Assembly: GCF_003071365.1 (NCBI RefSeq)
Contig: NZ_CP028960.1
Span: 2,586,501 to 2,650,500, forward strand
DNA length: 64,000 nucleotides
DNA from: Methyloceanibacter sp. wino2
Lineage (GTDB): Bacteria > Pseudomonadota > Alphaproteobacteria > Rhizobiales > Methyloligellaceae
Reading direction: 5' to 3'
Positions within the stretch are counted from its first letter, which is position 1. Each line of letters begins with the position of its first letter. Position numbers and translations under genes: made by a program. Below, one piece after another: positions 18,186 to 26,760 of the stretch. The notes under the pieces are model-generated. The model searched no databases. It was not told where the DNA came from and worked only from the letters and a program-made list of their open reading frames with translations.

Positions 18186-18668
18186 CTAGGCGGCGATCAG
18201 CTTCCTGCAGGCTTTGATGCACGCATTGCAGGCGTCACCGCAGGCCTTGCACTCTTCGTGCTTGGCCGCGTGCTTGTCGCATTCCTTCGCGCAGTCGTCG
18301 CACACATCGATGCAGACGCGGGCAAGCTCCTTGAGGCGCTTGGCGTCGGTTACAGCGTAGCGGGCGAGCGTTGCACACATCGGCAGCATCGCATTGACGC
18401 TGACGAGGCAGTCCGTGAGCGAGGTGTCGCCCGTGCCCAGCACCTTGATGCAGTGCGCAACACAGGCTTCGCCATACCCTACGCAGTCCAGAGCTAGCTT
18501 TGTCAGATCCTTGTGGTGGCTGCCGTGATGTTCATGACCGGATTCCGCCAGGGCGCTTCCGGCAAGCGGCATGGCAAGACCCGCAAGAGCGGCTCCGGCG
18601 AGAAGTTCGCGGCGGTTTGCGATGGGTGCATCGACGTCGTTGTCGTTTTCAGCTCTCGACTTTTTCAT
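18186..18668 (-). CDS. Exported four-helix copper storage protein (Csp-like)
   Basis: 160 residues from the ATG at 18668 (GAGG eight bases upstream). The leader has twin arginines (NRRELLAGAALAGLA) and an Ala-x-Ala site (SALAES), which suggests Tat export. The mature region is His-rich at its start (GHEHHGSHH) and then carries 14 cysteines, mostly spaced CxxxC or CxxC along helices (EACVAHC, ARVCIDVCDDCAKEC, EECKACGDACNACIKAC). This is the four-helix-bundle pattern of copper storage proteins such as methanotroph Csp1, which fill the bundle with Cu(I). It fits an organism with copper-demanding enzymes. Confidence 0.82.
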   Translation of the reverse strand: MKKSRAENDNDVDAPIANRRELLAGAALAGLAMPLAGSALAESGHEHHGSHHKDLTKLALDCVGYGEACVAHCIKVLGTGDTSLTDCLVSVNAMLPMCATLARYAVTDAKRLKELARVCIDVCDDCAKECDKHAAKHEECKACGDACNACIKACRKLIAA

Positions 18669-18735
18669 CACAGGCCTCACTCATGTCGTCGGTCCCTTGA
18701 ACCGTGGCGGTGTTTGCGGTTCCTACGATACGTGG

Positions 18736-19122
18736 CTAGTACGGGAGTGGATCGTCGTCATCCGGACCGGAGAGGCTCTCAGGACCTTCGCCAGGGAGTT
18801 CTTCATCGATCGCATTCGGGCCTAAGGGCTCTTCCCGGTCGTCGCCCAGCGCCTCTCCTTCCTGGAATTCTTTCTCCAGTTCTGCGTCGTCTTGTGCGTT
18901 TGTGGCCGCTTTGGCCTCGGCGGCCGCTTCGTTAGCGGGGAAGATCTTGTTGCCGTCTTGGCGGTGGACGTCCGCACCACCTTCGCCGATATCGATCTGA
19001 ATCTCCGAGCCCGGCATCTCGTCTTGCTGGAAGCCGTCCGGCTCCGCCTCGTTCTGGGCAAAGGCCGGGCCGGTCAACGCCAGGGCCGCGATGGCGGCAA
19101 GCCCGATAGACGCACGTTTCAT
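18736..19122 (-). CDS. Small acidic secreted protein
   Basis: 128 residues with a clear Sec signal peptide (KRASIGLAAIAALALTGPAFAQ, cleavage after AFA) and a GGAGG ribosome site. The mature part is very rich in Asp, Glu and Gly and predicted disordered. No family is recognised. It lies 22 bp downstream of the histidine kinase gene on the same strand, so it may be the last gene of the petP-petR-kinase operon. Acidic runs could bind cations, which remains untested. Confidence 0.65.
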   Translation of the reverse strand: MKRASIGLAAIAALALTGPAFAQNEAEPDGFQQDEMPGSEIQIDIGEGGADVHRQDGNKIFPANEAAAEAKAATNAQDDAELEKEFQEGEALGDDREEPLGPNAIDEELPGEGPESLSGPDDDDPLPY

Positions 19123-19144
19123 GGAAGCACCTCCAAGTGAGAAA

Positions 19145-20560
19145 TTAGACCGGGACTTTTAGCACGGCTTTCAGTCCGCCGAGAGAAGATTGATCGAGGG
19201 TGATGTCGCCACCGTGTATGCGGGTGATGTCGCGGGCGATGGCGAGCCCCAGGCCCGTCGATCCCGAATCCTGGTTGCGCGCGTGGTCGATCCGGTAGAA
19301 CGGCCGGAACACGAGCTCGCGTTCGTCTTCAGGGATGCCGGGGCCGTCGTCCTCGACCTCGATGGTCAAGACACCATCCGCCTTCGCGGCCGTGATGCGC
19401 ACGGTGTCCGCAAAGCGCGCGGCGTTGTTGACGAGATTCGAGACCGCGCGCTTGAAAGCGTGGCGGCGGGCGCGCACGATGAGTGGCTCGCTCTTCATGC
19501 GGACTTCCACGGTCTTACCTTCGAGATCGGCCTTGCCGCCATGAGCTTGCGAGCTGACCTCGTTCAAAACCTCGCCGATGTCCACGTAACTGATGGCTTC
19601 GCCAGAGTCGCCCTTCGCAAAGGCCATGTAGTCCTCGAGCATGGCCTGCATCTCGTCGATGTCGGCGCGCATGGCGTCGAGTTCTGATCCTTCTTCCATC
19701 ACGGCGAGCTGCAGCCGGAAGCGCGTCAGGATGGTGCGTAGGTCGTGGCTGACACCGGCGAGCATGAGCGTGCGTTGCTCCACGTGACGTTCGATGCGGT
19801 CGCGCATTTCGACAAAGGCGTGGGCGGCCTGTCGGACCTCACGCGCGCCGCGCGGTTTGAAGTCCTGCGGCATGGGACGTCCCTTGCCGAAACTTTCGGC
19901 CGCATAGGCCAAGCGTAGGATCGGCCGGATCTGATTGCGCAAGAACAGAATGGCCACGGTGAGCAGGACGACGGACGTTCCCAGCATCCAGACGATGAAG
20001 ATGTGGGAGTTGGACGCGTAGGTCTGGCTGCGCCGCGCCAGCACATGCATGACGGCGTCATCGAGCTTGATGCGGATGTCGACGAAGTCCGACCGGCCAA
20101 CGGTGTCGATCCAGAAGGGGCGGCCGATCCGCCGCTCCAACTCATCGGACAGGGTCGTGTCCAGCAGGTCGAAGAACGGCTTCGAGCGGACTTGCGGCAG
20201 ATCCTCGCCGGGGGCGAACCGCACGCGCAAGCCCAGGTTCTTCGCTGCCAGGCCCGTCAGCGTCGCCACGTTGTGCTTCTTTGGAAGCTCCTCGTACATG
20301 TCGATCAGCATGGCGATGTTCTGCACCGTGCCCGTCGACAGGCGATGGGTGACGGTTTGCCAGTGACGTTCCAGGAACACGAAGGTCAGGACCGACTGAA
20401 GCAGCACCATCGGGGCGATGATGATGATGAGGGCGCGCGCATAGAGGCCCTTCGGCATTTGCTCGCCGAAACGCGCCAGCAGCCATTTGAGCGGGCCTTG
20501 CCGTTCGGCTTTGGCGTGCTCCTCGGGGAGCGGGCGGGCGGTATCGGAGACGGCGCTCAT
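19145..20560 (-). CDS. EnvZ-like sensor histidine kinase
   Basis: 471 residues from the ATG at 20560, which overlaps the response-regulator stop by one base (TGATG). Two transmembrane helices (about 43-65 and 187-208) flank a periplasmic domain of ~120 residues. Then come HAMP, a HisKA domain with the phospho-acceptor His in LAGVSHDLRTILTR, and an HATPase domain with NLVNNAARF, EDDGPGIP and GSTGLGLAIARDI. It is EnvZ/OmpR class and should pair with the PetR-like regulator encoded immediately upstream. The signal is unknown. Confidence 0.9.
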   Translation of the reverse strand: MSAVSDTARPLPEEHAKAERQGPLKWLLARFGEQMPKGLYARALIIIIAPMVLLQSVLTFVFLERHWQTVTHRLSTGTVQNIAMLIDMYEELPKKHNVATLTGLAAKNLGLRVRFAPGEDLPQVRSKPFFDLLDTTLSDELERRIGRPFWIDTVGRSDFVDIRIKLDDAVMHVLARRSQTYASNSHIFIVWMLGTSVVLLTVAILFLRNQIRPILRLAYAAESFGKGRPMPQDFKPRGAREVRQAAHAFVEMRDRIERHVEQRTLMLAGVSHDLRTILTRFRLQLAVMEEGSELDAMRADIDEMQAMLEDYMAFAKGDSGEAISYVDIGEVLNEVSSQAHGGKADLEGKTVEVRMKSEPLIVRARRHAFKRAVSNLVNNAARFADTVRITAAKADGVLTIEVEDDGPGIPEDERELVFRPFYRIDHARNQDSGSTGLGLAIARDITRIHGGDITLDQSSLGGLKAVLKVPV

Positions 20561-21291
20561 CACTCGGAATAGAGTATGTAGCCCTTGCCGCGCACGGTCT
20601 GAAGATAGACCGGATTGGCAGGGTCGTTTTCGATCTTGCGTCTTAGTCGGTTGATCTGCACGTCCACTGCGCGTTCGCCGCCGATGTCGGCGTCCTTGTC
20701 GGACCCCTTGGCGAGTTCGTGGCGGGACACCGGCGTTCCCGGCCGCTGCGCGAAGTAGCGCAGGAGTTCGCGCTCGCGTTCGGTCAGGCGCACGGTCTCG
20801 CCGTCGCGCTGCAGCTCGCCGCGGCTGATATGGAAAATAAAGTTGCCCATGCGGATCTCACCCGACGGGGCGGCCTGGGCGCCACGCTTCAGGATGTTGC
20901 CGATGCGCAGGAGCAGTTCACGCGGGTCGAAGGGTTTTGCGAGATAGTCGTCGACGCCCGTCTCCAGACCTTGGATGCGATCCTCGGGCTCGGCGCGCGC
21001 CGTCAGCATCAGGATGGGCACCTGGTTGTCGGTCCTCAGCGACTTGGCGAAGTCGATGCCCGATTCCTTCGGCATCATGACATCGAGCACGATCAGATCG
21101 AAGGCGAGACTGCGCATCTGGGCACGGGCGCTCTCCGCATCGACGGCCATGGTCACCCGGAAGCCGCGGTCTTGGAGGTAGCGCCCCAGCAGATCCCGAA
21201 TCCGGCTGTCGTCATCCACGATGAGGATGTGCTGTGCGTTGTCTTCCGGACCGGCCCCCTGTTGAGGTTTGGTGTGGATCGCTTGGGTCAA
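20560..21291 (-). CDS. petR: OmpR-type response regulator (PetR-like)
   Basis: 243 residues starting at a TTG that overlaps the stop of the MarR-type gene. The receiver domain has the acidic pair VDDDSR, the phospho-accepting Asp in LIVLDVMMP and the Lys in LAKPFDPREL. The C-terminal winged helix is the OmpR type (ERELLRYFAQRPGTPVSRHEL; VDVQINRLRRKIE). PetP-PetR pairs were described in Rhodobacter capsulatus next to the cytochrome bc1 genes. The same MarR plus OmpR pairing and order here is the reason for the name. Confidence 0.85.
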   Translation of the reverse strand: MTQAIHTKPQQGAGPEDNAQHILIVDDDSRIRDLLGRYLQDRGFRVTMAVDAESARAQMRSLAFDLIVLDVMMPKESGIDFAKSLRTDNQVPILMLTARAEPEDRIQGLETGVDDYLAKPFDPRELLLRIGNILKRGAQAAPSGEIRMGNFIFHISRGELQRDGETVRLTERERELLRYFAQRPGTPVSRHELAKGSDKDADIGGERAVDVQINRLRRKIENDPANPVYLQTVRGKGYILYSE

Positions 21292-22019
21292 CTCGGTTTG
21301 CCTTCGTCCTTGCGGTCCGCCGTGGGCGGATTGGAATGCGTCCGACTGGGATTCGTTATGGCCGACACTTTGGGCCGATCTTCGGCATTGATCATTGTTT
21401 CCAGAAAACGGCGAATTGCTGGCTCCCCCTCGGGGCCCGCAGCCTCCAGCGCCGCGCGAAGCCGCACCATCTGCGGCGCGGCCAAGCGCGCCGCGAGGGC
21501 TTTGCCGCTTTCGGTCGGGTAGAGCAGCCGCTCCCGGCGGTCCGAGGCGCCCGCCTTCTGGGTGATGTAGCCCTGATCGATCAGCTGTTTCAGCACGCGC
21601 GACAGGCTCTGCTTGGTGATGTTCAGGATATCCAGGAGGTCAGCGACGCGCAGGCCCGAGTGGCGTTTGACGAAGTGCAAGACCCGGTGATGGGCGCGGC
21701 CAAAGCCGAAATCCTTGAGAATCGCATCCGGATCGCCCGTGAAGTCGCGATAGGCGAAGAACAGGAGTTCCGCGAAGGAGTGGAGATTGTCCTCGGTCGG
21801 CCCCTCGGCCGGACGTTCCGCCGGTGCCGCCGCCACATCCTCCATCGGGGCCTTGGTCAGGGCCTCTGGTGTTTCGCTCATGGTCTCGCTGCTGGCCACA
21901 ACCGCTCCGTCCGCGCGGGTGCCCGCGCGCTTGTTTCCCGCAGTTTTGCGGCCACGGGAGAGAGGTGTATTTAGGTCAGTCATGTTGACATATATTTTGG
22001 CTTGGATTATGTCAGCCAT
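21288..22019 (-). CDS. petP: MarR-family regulator (PetP-like)
   Basis: 231 or 243 residues, depending on whether translation starts at the ATG at 21983 or at 22019. The winged-helix domain is at about 95-190, with LRVADLLDILNITKQSLSRVLKQLIDQGYI as the DNA-reading part and SDRRERLLYPTESGKAL as the wing. The N- and C-termini are low-complexity and probably disordered. It is translationally coupled to petR. Both possible start codons lie inside two copies of a 15-bp repeat that also faces the divergent ilvE, so autoregulation is likely. Confidence 0.82.
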   Translation of the reverse strand: MADIIQAKIYVNMTDLNTPLSRGRKTAGNKRAGTRADGAVVASSETMSETPEALTKAPMEDVAAAPAERPAEGPTEDNLHSFAELLFFAYRDFTGDPDAILKDFGFGRAHHRVLHFVKRHSGLRVADLLDILNITKQSLSRVLKQLIDQGYITQKAGASDRRERLLYPTESGKALAARLAAPQMVRLRAALEAAGPEGEPAIRRFLETMINAEDRPKVSAITNPSRTHSNPPTADRKDEGKPS

Positions 22020-22025
22020 GTTGAC
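21975..22025. promoter_or_regulatory. Duplicated 15-bp element between petP and ilvE
   Basis: Two near-identical direct repeats, GTCAGTCATGTTGAC (21975-21989) and GTCAGCCATGTTGAC (22011-22025), are spaced 36 bp apart. Each contains one of the two candidate start codons of the MarR-type gene. The first contains TTGACA, which could be a -35 element for ilvE. They are candidate operators for the MarR-type regulator. Confidence 0.5.
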
Positions 22026-22166
22026 TTAATACCCCTTGATACGCCCCGCCGCACGTGTGCGCAATTGCTCTGACACGGTATCGTATGGCTGGACTTGGGG
22101 TGGAAATTGCCCAGGGGTTAGACGCATCCGGAAAAACCGGCGCGCCCCTATTCTTGGAGGAGACCG

Positions 22167-23057
22167 ATGCCGGGCTTTGATCAGCGTGACGGCTTGATTT
22201 GGTTCAATGGCGAGATGATCCCGTGGGATGATGCGCGGGTGCATCTGCTGACCCATGCCCTGCATTACGGCAGCGCCGTGTTCGAAGGCATGCGCGCCTA
22301 TGACGGTGAGATCTTCGACCTGACCGGGCACAATCAGCGCCTACGCGAATCCGCCGAGATGCTTGATTTCGAAGTGCCGTATTCCGTCGCAGAGCTCGAC
22401 AAGGCCGCGCGCGAGGTCATCGCCGCCAACAAACTCTCCAACGCCTATGTGCGCCCGCTGGCTTGGCGCGGCAGCGAGCAGATGGGCATCTCGGCCCAGA
22501 AGACGAAGATCAACGTGGCCATCGCCGCGTGGGAATGGGGCTCCTATTTCGATCCCGCCGCGATCGAGAAGGGCATGAAGCTCAAATTCGCCAAATACCG
22601 CCGGCCGGATCCGGCGACGGCGCCGGTCCACAGCAAGGCGGCGGGTCTGTACATGATCTGCACCATTGAGAAGCACCGCGCCGAGCGCGAAGGCTTCGCC
22701 GACGCGGTCATGCTCGACTGGCGTGGTTACGTGGCCGAGTGCACGGGCGCCAACATCTTCTTCGTGAAGGACGGCGTGATCTACACGCCCACCGCCGATT
22801 GCTTCCTCAACGGCATCACGCGGCGCACCGTCATGGGCCTCGCCAAGCAGCGCGGCTGGGACGTGGTCGAGAAGCACATCCTTCCCGAAGAGCTTGCGGA
22901 TTTCACCGAATGCTTCGTGACGGGCACGGCCGCCGAGGTCATGCCGGTCGGTTCCATCGGCGAGTACAACTTCGTGCCCGGCGAGATCACGCGCACGCTG
23001 ATGGCCGATTACGCCGCGCTCGTGCACCCCGCGAAGAGCATTGCCGCGGCAGGCTAA
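22167..23057 (+). CDS. ilvE: Branched-chain amino acid aminotransferase
   Basis: 296 residues of fold-type IV PLP aminotransferase. The N-terminus is WFNGEMIPWDDARVHLLTHALHYGSAVFEGMRAY. The PLP lysine lies in VHSKAAGLYM and the substrate loop in AECTGANIFFV, with GTAAEVMPV near the end. It transfers amino groups between glutamate and Leu, Ile or Val. The start has a GGAGG site. It is divergent from the petP-petR operon with a shared 150-bp control region, a neighbourhood seen in many alphaproteobacteria. Confidence 0.95.
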   Translation: MPGFDQRDGLIWFNGEMIPWDDARVHLLTHALHYGSAVFEGMRAYDGEIFDLTGHNQRLRESAEMLDFEVPYSVAELDKAAREVIAANKLSNAYVRPLAWRGSEQMGISAQKTKINVAIAAWEWGSYFDPAAIEKGMKLKFAKYRRPDPATAPVHSKAAGLYMICTIEKHRAEREGFADAVMLDWRGYVAECTGANIFFVKDGVIYTPTADCFLNGITRRTVMGLAKQRGWDVVEKHILPEELADFTECFVTGTAAEVMPVGSIGEYNFVPGEITRTLMADYAALVHPAKSIAAAG

Positions 23058-23443
23058 CGGCCGCCCGCAAAGGCTCCCCAAATAGCGATCACGCTTGCTT
23101 TGTCGGTGAACCCTGCTTCGCCGGCCGGCTTCGCGCGCCGGCCGCATATCAGCAGCCCATAAAAAGAATGCGGCGATCTCCGGCCGAAACCGAGAGACCG
23201 CCGCAAGGCTGAGATGAGGAAGCGCCCAGGCTCGGGCAGGGACGCTTCTGACATTCGGGCTGGGCGGCCGAACGTCATGAGTAGGTTCTAGCGGTTTCCT
23301 ATCCTTGCATGAAGTGAGTTGTTTTCAGGGAAATAGATGCATTTTGCTCAAGGACCGAAAAGCTCGATCGTACCGACCGTACCGTCAGCGCTGCCCGAAA
23401 GAACGAGCAAGCCTCGCGCGCGAGCATGGTAGGATTTGCGGCG
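23058..23443. other. 386-bp non-coding stretch with several hairpins
   Basis: No convincing gene was seen. Inverted repeats are at 23123-23143 (GGCCGGC/GCCGGCC), 23170-23204 (GCGGCG/CGCCGC, with GA-rich inner arms) and 23249-23277 (TGACaTTCGG/CCGAAcGTCA). None has a good U-run, so they are not typical terminators. A structured RNA is possible. No B12-box of a cobalamin riboswitch was found before the bluB-like gene. Confidence 0.4.
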
Positions 23444-24154
23444 ATGAAAGCGTTTGGCGATCAATTTCAGCAGCGCAGCTCGCGTGAGCCCGAAAAGGGC
23501 GACGCCGACACGCGTGAGCCCGTGCCCCAGTTCGACGGCTCGTTCCGCGCGAAGCTCTACGATCTGTTGCGCTGGCGGCGGGACGTGCGGCACTTCAAGC
23601 GCGATCCGCTGCCCGAAGGCATGATCGACCGGCTGCTGGGGCTGGCCTGCCTCGCACCGTCCGTGGGCTTGAGCGAACCCTGGCGCTTCGTGCTGGTGGA
23701 GGATCCTGCACGCCGCGCCGCGATCCGCGCGAATTTCGAGGCCTGCAACGCCGAAGCGCTCTCCATGCAATCGCCGGACAGGGCGGCGCTCTATGCGCGG
23801 CTGAAGCTGCAAGGCATGGACGAGGCGCCGGTGCACATCGCGGTCTATGCGGATCGCGAGACGGTGCAGGGCTATGGGCTCGGCCGCATGACCATGCCCG
23901 AGACCATCGACTATTCGGTGGTGACGGCGGTGCACACGCTGTGGCTCGCCGCGCGCGCCGAAGGCATTGCCGTCGGCTGGGTGTCGATCATCGATCCGGC
24001 CGGCGTCACGGCGGCGCTCGACGTGCCGGAGGAGTGGATCTTCATCGGCTATCTCTGCGTGGGCTATCCGGAGGCGGAAGACGACACGCCGACGCTGCAG
24101 CGCTCGGGCTGGGAGCATCGCCACGGGACCGACGACGTGATCGTGCGCCGTTAG
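23444..24154 (+). CDS. bluB: BluB-like 5,6-dimethylbenzimidazole synthase
   Basis: About 236 residues from the ATG at 23444 (AGGA nine bases upstream); an ATG at 23426 is an alternative. The nitroreductase fold of BluB is visible in LLRWRRDVRHFKRDPLPEGMIDRLLGLACLAPSVGLSEPWRFVLVED, the flavin-binding N-terminus. GRMTMPETIDYSVVTAVHTLWLAARAEGIAVGWVSI and the closing GYP/E stretch follow. BluB breaks down FMNH2 with oxygen to make the lower ligand of cobalamin. The nearest family alternative is a generic nitroreductase, but the sequence pattern fits BluB well. Confidence 0.85.
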   Translation: MKAFGDQFQQRSSREPEKGDADTREPVPQFDGSFRAKLYDLLRWRRDVRHFKRDPLPEGMIDRLLGLACLAPSVGLSEPWRFVLVEDPARRAAIRANFEACNAEALSMQSPDRAALYARLKLQGMDEAPVHIAVYADRETVQGYGLGRMTMPETIDYSVVTAVHTLWLAARAEGIAVGWVSIIDPAGVTAALDVPEEWIFIGYLCVGYPEAEDDTPTLQRSGWEHRHGTDDVIVRR

Positions 24155-24161
24155 TCCGCCC

Positions 24162-24899
24162 TCACGCGGCGGAGTGTTCTTGGGCCTGCGCATAGGCCAC
24201 GATCCGCGCCAGCCATTTCTCGTAGACCCGGTCCGTGAAGGCCGCATGCATCGCCACGCAGCGTTCGGCCAGGTCCTCGCGGATTTTCTCGATCGGCTGG
24301 ATGCTCGGCGCCGTGGGCTCGATGTCGTAGCCGTAAACGTCCAGCCAGCATTCGAGCAGTTCCTCCGTCACCTCCGGATGGGCGACCGTCGCCACCGTAT
24401 TGCCGAACGCATAGGCCTGCTCGGCACAGAACGGGCTCGAATAGAGCGGCGCCGCACCGGCCGGCAGGGTGAAGGCCTCGTGGTGCCAGATGAGAATCTC
24501 GACCGGATCGGGCGTCTCGGCGAGCCACTCCCGCGCCACGGGGTTGTCGCACTTCGTCACCTGCCACCAGCCGATCTCCTTGTCCGGCATGGGCGCCACG
24601 GCGCCGCCCAGCGCCTTGGCGATGAGCTGGCTGCCCATGCAATGGCCCAGCATGGGCACGTCCTGGGCCGCGGCCTTGCGGATCAGCGCCATCTCGTCGA
24701 GCTGCCAGGGGAATTCGTCGTTGACGCTCATGGTGCCGCCGAGAAAAGCGAGTCCCGCCACGTCGTCGACCGTTTGTGGCACGGGATCGCCCTGGTCGAT
24801 CCGCACCAATTCCCAGGGAATCGTCTGGGCCTCGAGAAACTGCGTGAGACGGCCGGGATTGATCCAGTCCTCGTGGCGGAAAATGCGGATGGGCTTCAT
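24162..24899 (-). CDS. Class I glutamine amidotransferase-like protein
   Basis: 245 residues of the GATase1 fold, GMP-synthase-like subfamily. The nucleophile elbow is MLGHCMGSQLIAKALGG. The later HHEAFTLPAGAAPLYSSPFCAEQAYAFG stretch matches the substrate loop, and a His-x-Glu pair occurs in VAHPEVTEE. No synthetase domain is fused. Such stand-alone proteins may hydrolyse gamma-glutamyl compounds or serve an unknown partner. It is divergent from a LysR-type regulator, which may control it. Confidence 0.78.
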   Translation of the reverse strand: MKPIRIFRHEDWINPGRLTQFLEAQTIPWELVRIDQGDPVPQTVDDVAGLAFLGGTMSVNDEFPWQLDEMALIRKAAAQDVPMLGHCMGSQLIAKALGGAVAPMPDKEIGWWQVTKCDNPVAREWLAETPDPVEILIWHHEAFTLPAGAAPLYSSPFCAEQAYAFGNTVATVAHPEVTEELLECWLDVYGYDIEPTAPSIQPIEKIREDLAERCVAMHAAFTDRVYEKWLARIVAYAQAQEHSAA

Positions 24900-24925
24900 G
24901 GGGCGCGCCTTGGCGGTTGGTGAAA

Positions 24926-24993
24926 TCTTCTCATGAACTTACAATCGGAAAAGCGGCTGAAAAGCGATATGTTTTCATCAGGTGTTGAGAAGA
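24926..24993. promoter_or_regulatory. Inverted repeat between GATase and lysR-type genes
   Basis: TCTTCTCA (24926-24933) and its complement TGAGAAGA (24986-24993) face each other across the ~100-bp divergent region. The arrangement could be the paired recognition and activation sites of the LysR-type regulator, but the 52-bp spacing is wide. Confidence 0.3.
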
Positions 24994-25000
24994 ATTCATC

Positions 25001-25897
25001 ATGACCGCGCACGTTCCGATCCCGACCATGGCGGGCCTTCGAGCCTTCGAAGCCGTGGCGCGCCTCAGGAGCTTCCGCAAGGCGGCGGCGGAGCTGTCGG
25101 TGACCACGTCGGCGGTGAGCCATCAGGTCCGCGGCCTGGAAGAGGCGTTGCGCATTCGGCTGTTCGAGCGCGGGTCCCATGGCGTGACGGTCACCGGCGC
25201 CGGGCAGCGATTTCTGCCGGAGGTTCAGGCGGCGATGGACCGGCTCTCGCTCGCCATTGCCGATCTGCATGAGCGCAAGCCCAACGCGCCGCTGACGATC
25301 AGTATGCTGCCGACATTCGCGGTGCGATGGATGATCCCGCGCGTCGCCGATCTCAAACGCAAGCATCCCGAGATCGAGGTGCGGCTCGACGCGAGCATGG
25401 AGGCGGCGAGCTTCACGGGATCGGACGTGGATTTGGCCATTCGTTACGGGCAGGGGAATTGGCCGGGGCTTCATTGCGAACCGCTGATCGCCGAGCGCTT
25501 GATTCCGGTTTGCAGCCCCGCGCTGTTGGAGGGGCCACGCCCGCTGAAAGAGCCGGCCGATCTCGCCCATCATGTTCTGTTGCGCAACGACGCCCATCCG
25601 GAAGACTGGCCGCTTTGGCTGAAGGCCGCGCGGCTCAAGGGGATCGATATCGATCGCGGTCCGAGCTTCGGCTATTCGGAGCTTCTGCTGCGCGCCGCTT
25701 CGGAAGGCCTCGGCGTCGCCGTCGCGCGGCAGCACCTGGTGAAGGCGGAGCTCGAGGCCGGCAGCCTCGTCGCGCCGTTCGACATCACGCATGAGGTGGG
25801 CATCCGCTACTGGCTGGTCTGTCCGCCGCGCGCGCTGGACGATCCGCGCGTCGCGACCTTTCGCAAATGGCTACTGGCCGAGGCGGGGCTGAACTAA
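25001..25897 (+). CDS. LysR-type regulator, GcvA-like
   Basis: 298 residues. The N-terminal winged helix-turn-helix (MAGLRAFEAVARLRSFRKAAAELSVTTSAVSHQVRGLEEAL) is followed by RLFERGSHGVTVTGAG. A periplasmic-binding-like effector domain with TISMLPTFAVRWMIPRVADLKRKHPEIEVRL identifies the GcvA subgroup. It is divergent from the GATase gene. The effector is unknown. The protein is full length. Confidence 0.9.
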   Translation: MTAHVPIPTMAGLRAFEAVARLRSFRKAAAELSVTTSAVSHQVRGLEEALRIRLFERGSHGVTVTGAGQRFLPEVQAAMDRLSLAIADLHERKPNAPLTISMLPTFAVRWMIPRVADLKRKHPEIEVRLDASMEAASFTGSDVDLAIRYGQGNWPGLHCEPLIAERLIPVCSPALLEGPRPLKEPADLAHHVLLRNDAHPEDWPLWLKAARLKGIDIDRGPSFGYSELLLRAASEGLGVAVARQHLVKAELEAGSLVAPFDITHEVGIRYWLVCPPRALDDPRVATFRKWLLAEAGLN

Positions 25898-25945
25898 AGA
25901 GACCGATCGGGTAGCATCGTCGCCGATACTGCGAGAGGAGCGATC

Positions 25946-26263
25946 ATGGCTTATGCGCGCATCGCACTCGGAATTGTAGGGCTTCTGCTTTCGGTGGGGA
26001 CCCTCGCGCCGGCAAGCACGGCGGACGTCTCCAAGTTCACGCCGATGCCGACGTCGATGGTCGTCCCCGTCAAAGCCGCGAAGGCTGCGCCGGTCTGCCA
26101 GAGGATCGTGCGTTGCGCCGGCTGCCGCCCGGTCTATCGCTGCCAGGTCTGCCGCAAGCGGCCCATCTGCACCCACGGCGTCTGCATCTACCGCACCGTC
26201 TGCGGCTGGGGCCCCGCGCTCCCGTCGCTGCCCAAAGGCGCGCGGGTCGTTAGGGTACGGTGA
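25946..26263 (+). CDS. Small secreted Cys-rich protein
   Basis: 105 residues. A signal peptide (about 1-26, ending PASTAD) precedes a basic domain with eight cysteines arranged mostly as CxxC and similar pairs (VRCAGCRP, RCQVCRKRPICTHGVC). The family is not recognised. The pattern suggests disulfides or metal binding in the envelope. The GAGAGGAG ribosome site and normal base composition support a real gene. The following genes have clearly different composition. Confidence 0.6.
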   Translation: MAYARIALGIVGLLLSVGTLAPASTADVSKFTPMPTSMVVPVKAAKAAPVCQRIVRCAGCRPVYRCQVCRKRPICTHGVCIYRTVCGWGPALPSLPKGARVVRVR

Positions 26264-26349
26264 CGAAGGCCTGTGGGCCTTGTTCTGGGCACTTAAGCCG
26301 TATATCATCCCGCATCATTCTTTCATTCCATTGATTTTAAAGCGAAAAA

Positions 26350-26760
26350 TTGGCTTTAGCCTTGACAAAACTATCAGCTGTTGATAAGTCTAAGTCCGCA
26401 GACAAGGACCATACCCTTGATCGTCTCCTTGATTTGGATGGAGAGATCATGGAAATGGGGCGCGGTTATTGGGTGGAGATTCACGCAAAGATTGTGGGGC
26501 CGACCGAGGCTAAGCCACATGGCATCGACTACGGCCTTTGTCTGTTGGATCCCAAGGGAAATCGCTTAGTGTGCTTTGACAACGCGCATCCAGTCAAAAC
26601 CGGGCGATCTCCCTCTAAGAAGAAAAGCCCTACGAACGATCACAGGCACGACGAAAGGGGAAACGTAAAGCCATACGCATACACTGACGCAGGAACGCTC
26701 GTGGAGGACTTTTGGGCAGAGGTAGACAGGGTTTTGAAAGACGAAGGTATTTCACCATGA
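26350..26760 (+). CDS. TumE-type toxin (DUF6516)
   Basis: Up to 136 residues. The start is uncertain: TTG at 26350 or 26362, since the conserved LDRLLDLDGEIMEMGRGYWVEI segment lies upstream of the first in-frame ATG (26449). Family features are the GIDYGLCLLDPKGNRLVCFDNAH strand pair, NDHRHDERG and the C-terminal LVEDFWAEVDRVLKD. TumE-type proteins are toxin components paired with TumA-type HTH antitoxins. The stop overlaps the antitoxin ATG, a typical coupled arrangement. Base composition is richer in A and T than the flanks, which points to transfer. Confidence 0.7.
   Translation: MALALTKLSAVDKSKSADKDHTLDRLLDLDGEIMEMGRGYWVEIHAKIVGPTEAKPHGIDYGLCLLDPKGNRLVCFDNAHPVKTGRSPSKKKSPTNDHRHDERGNVKPYAYTDAGTLVEDFWAEVDRVLKDEGISP

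Noticed and set aside
23058-23443. A cobalamin riboswitch before bluB
   Set aside because: No B12-box was seen despite several hairpins.
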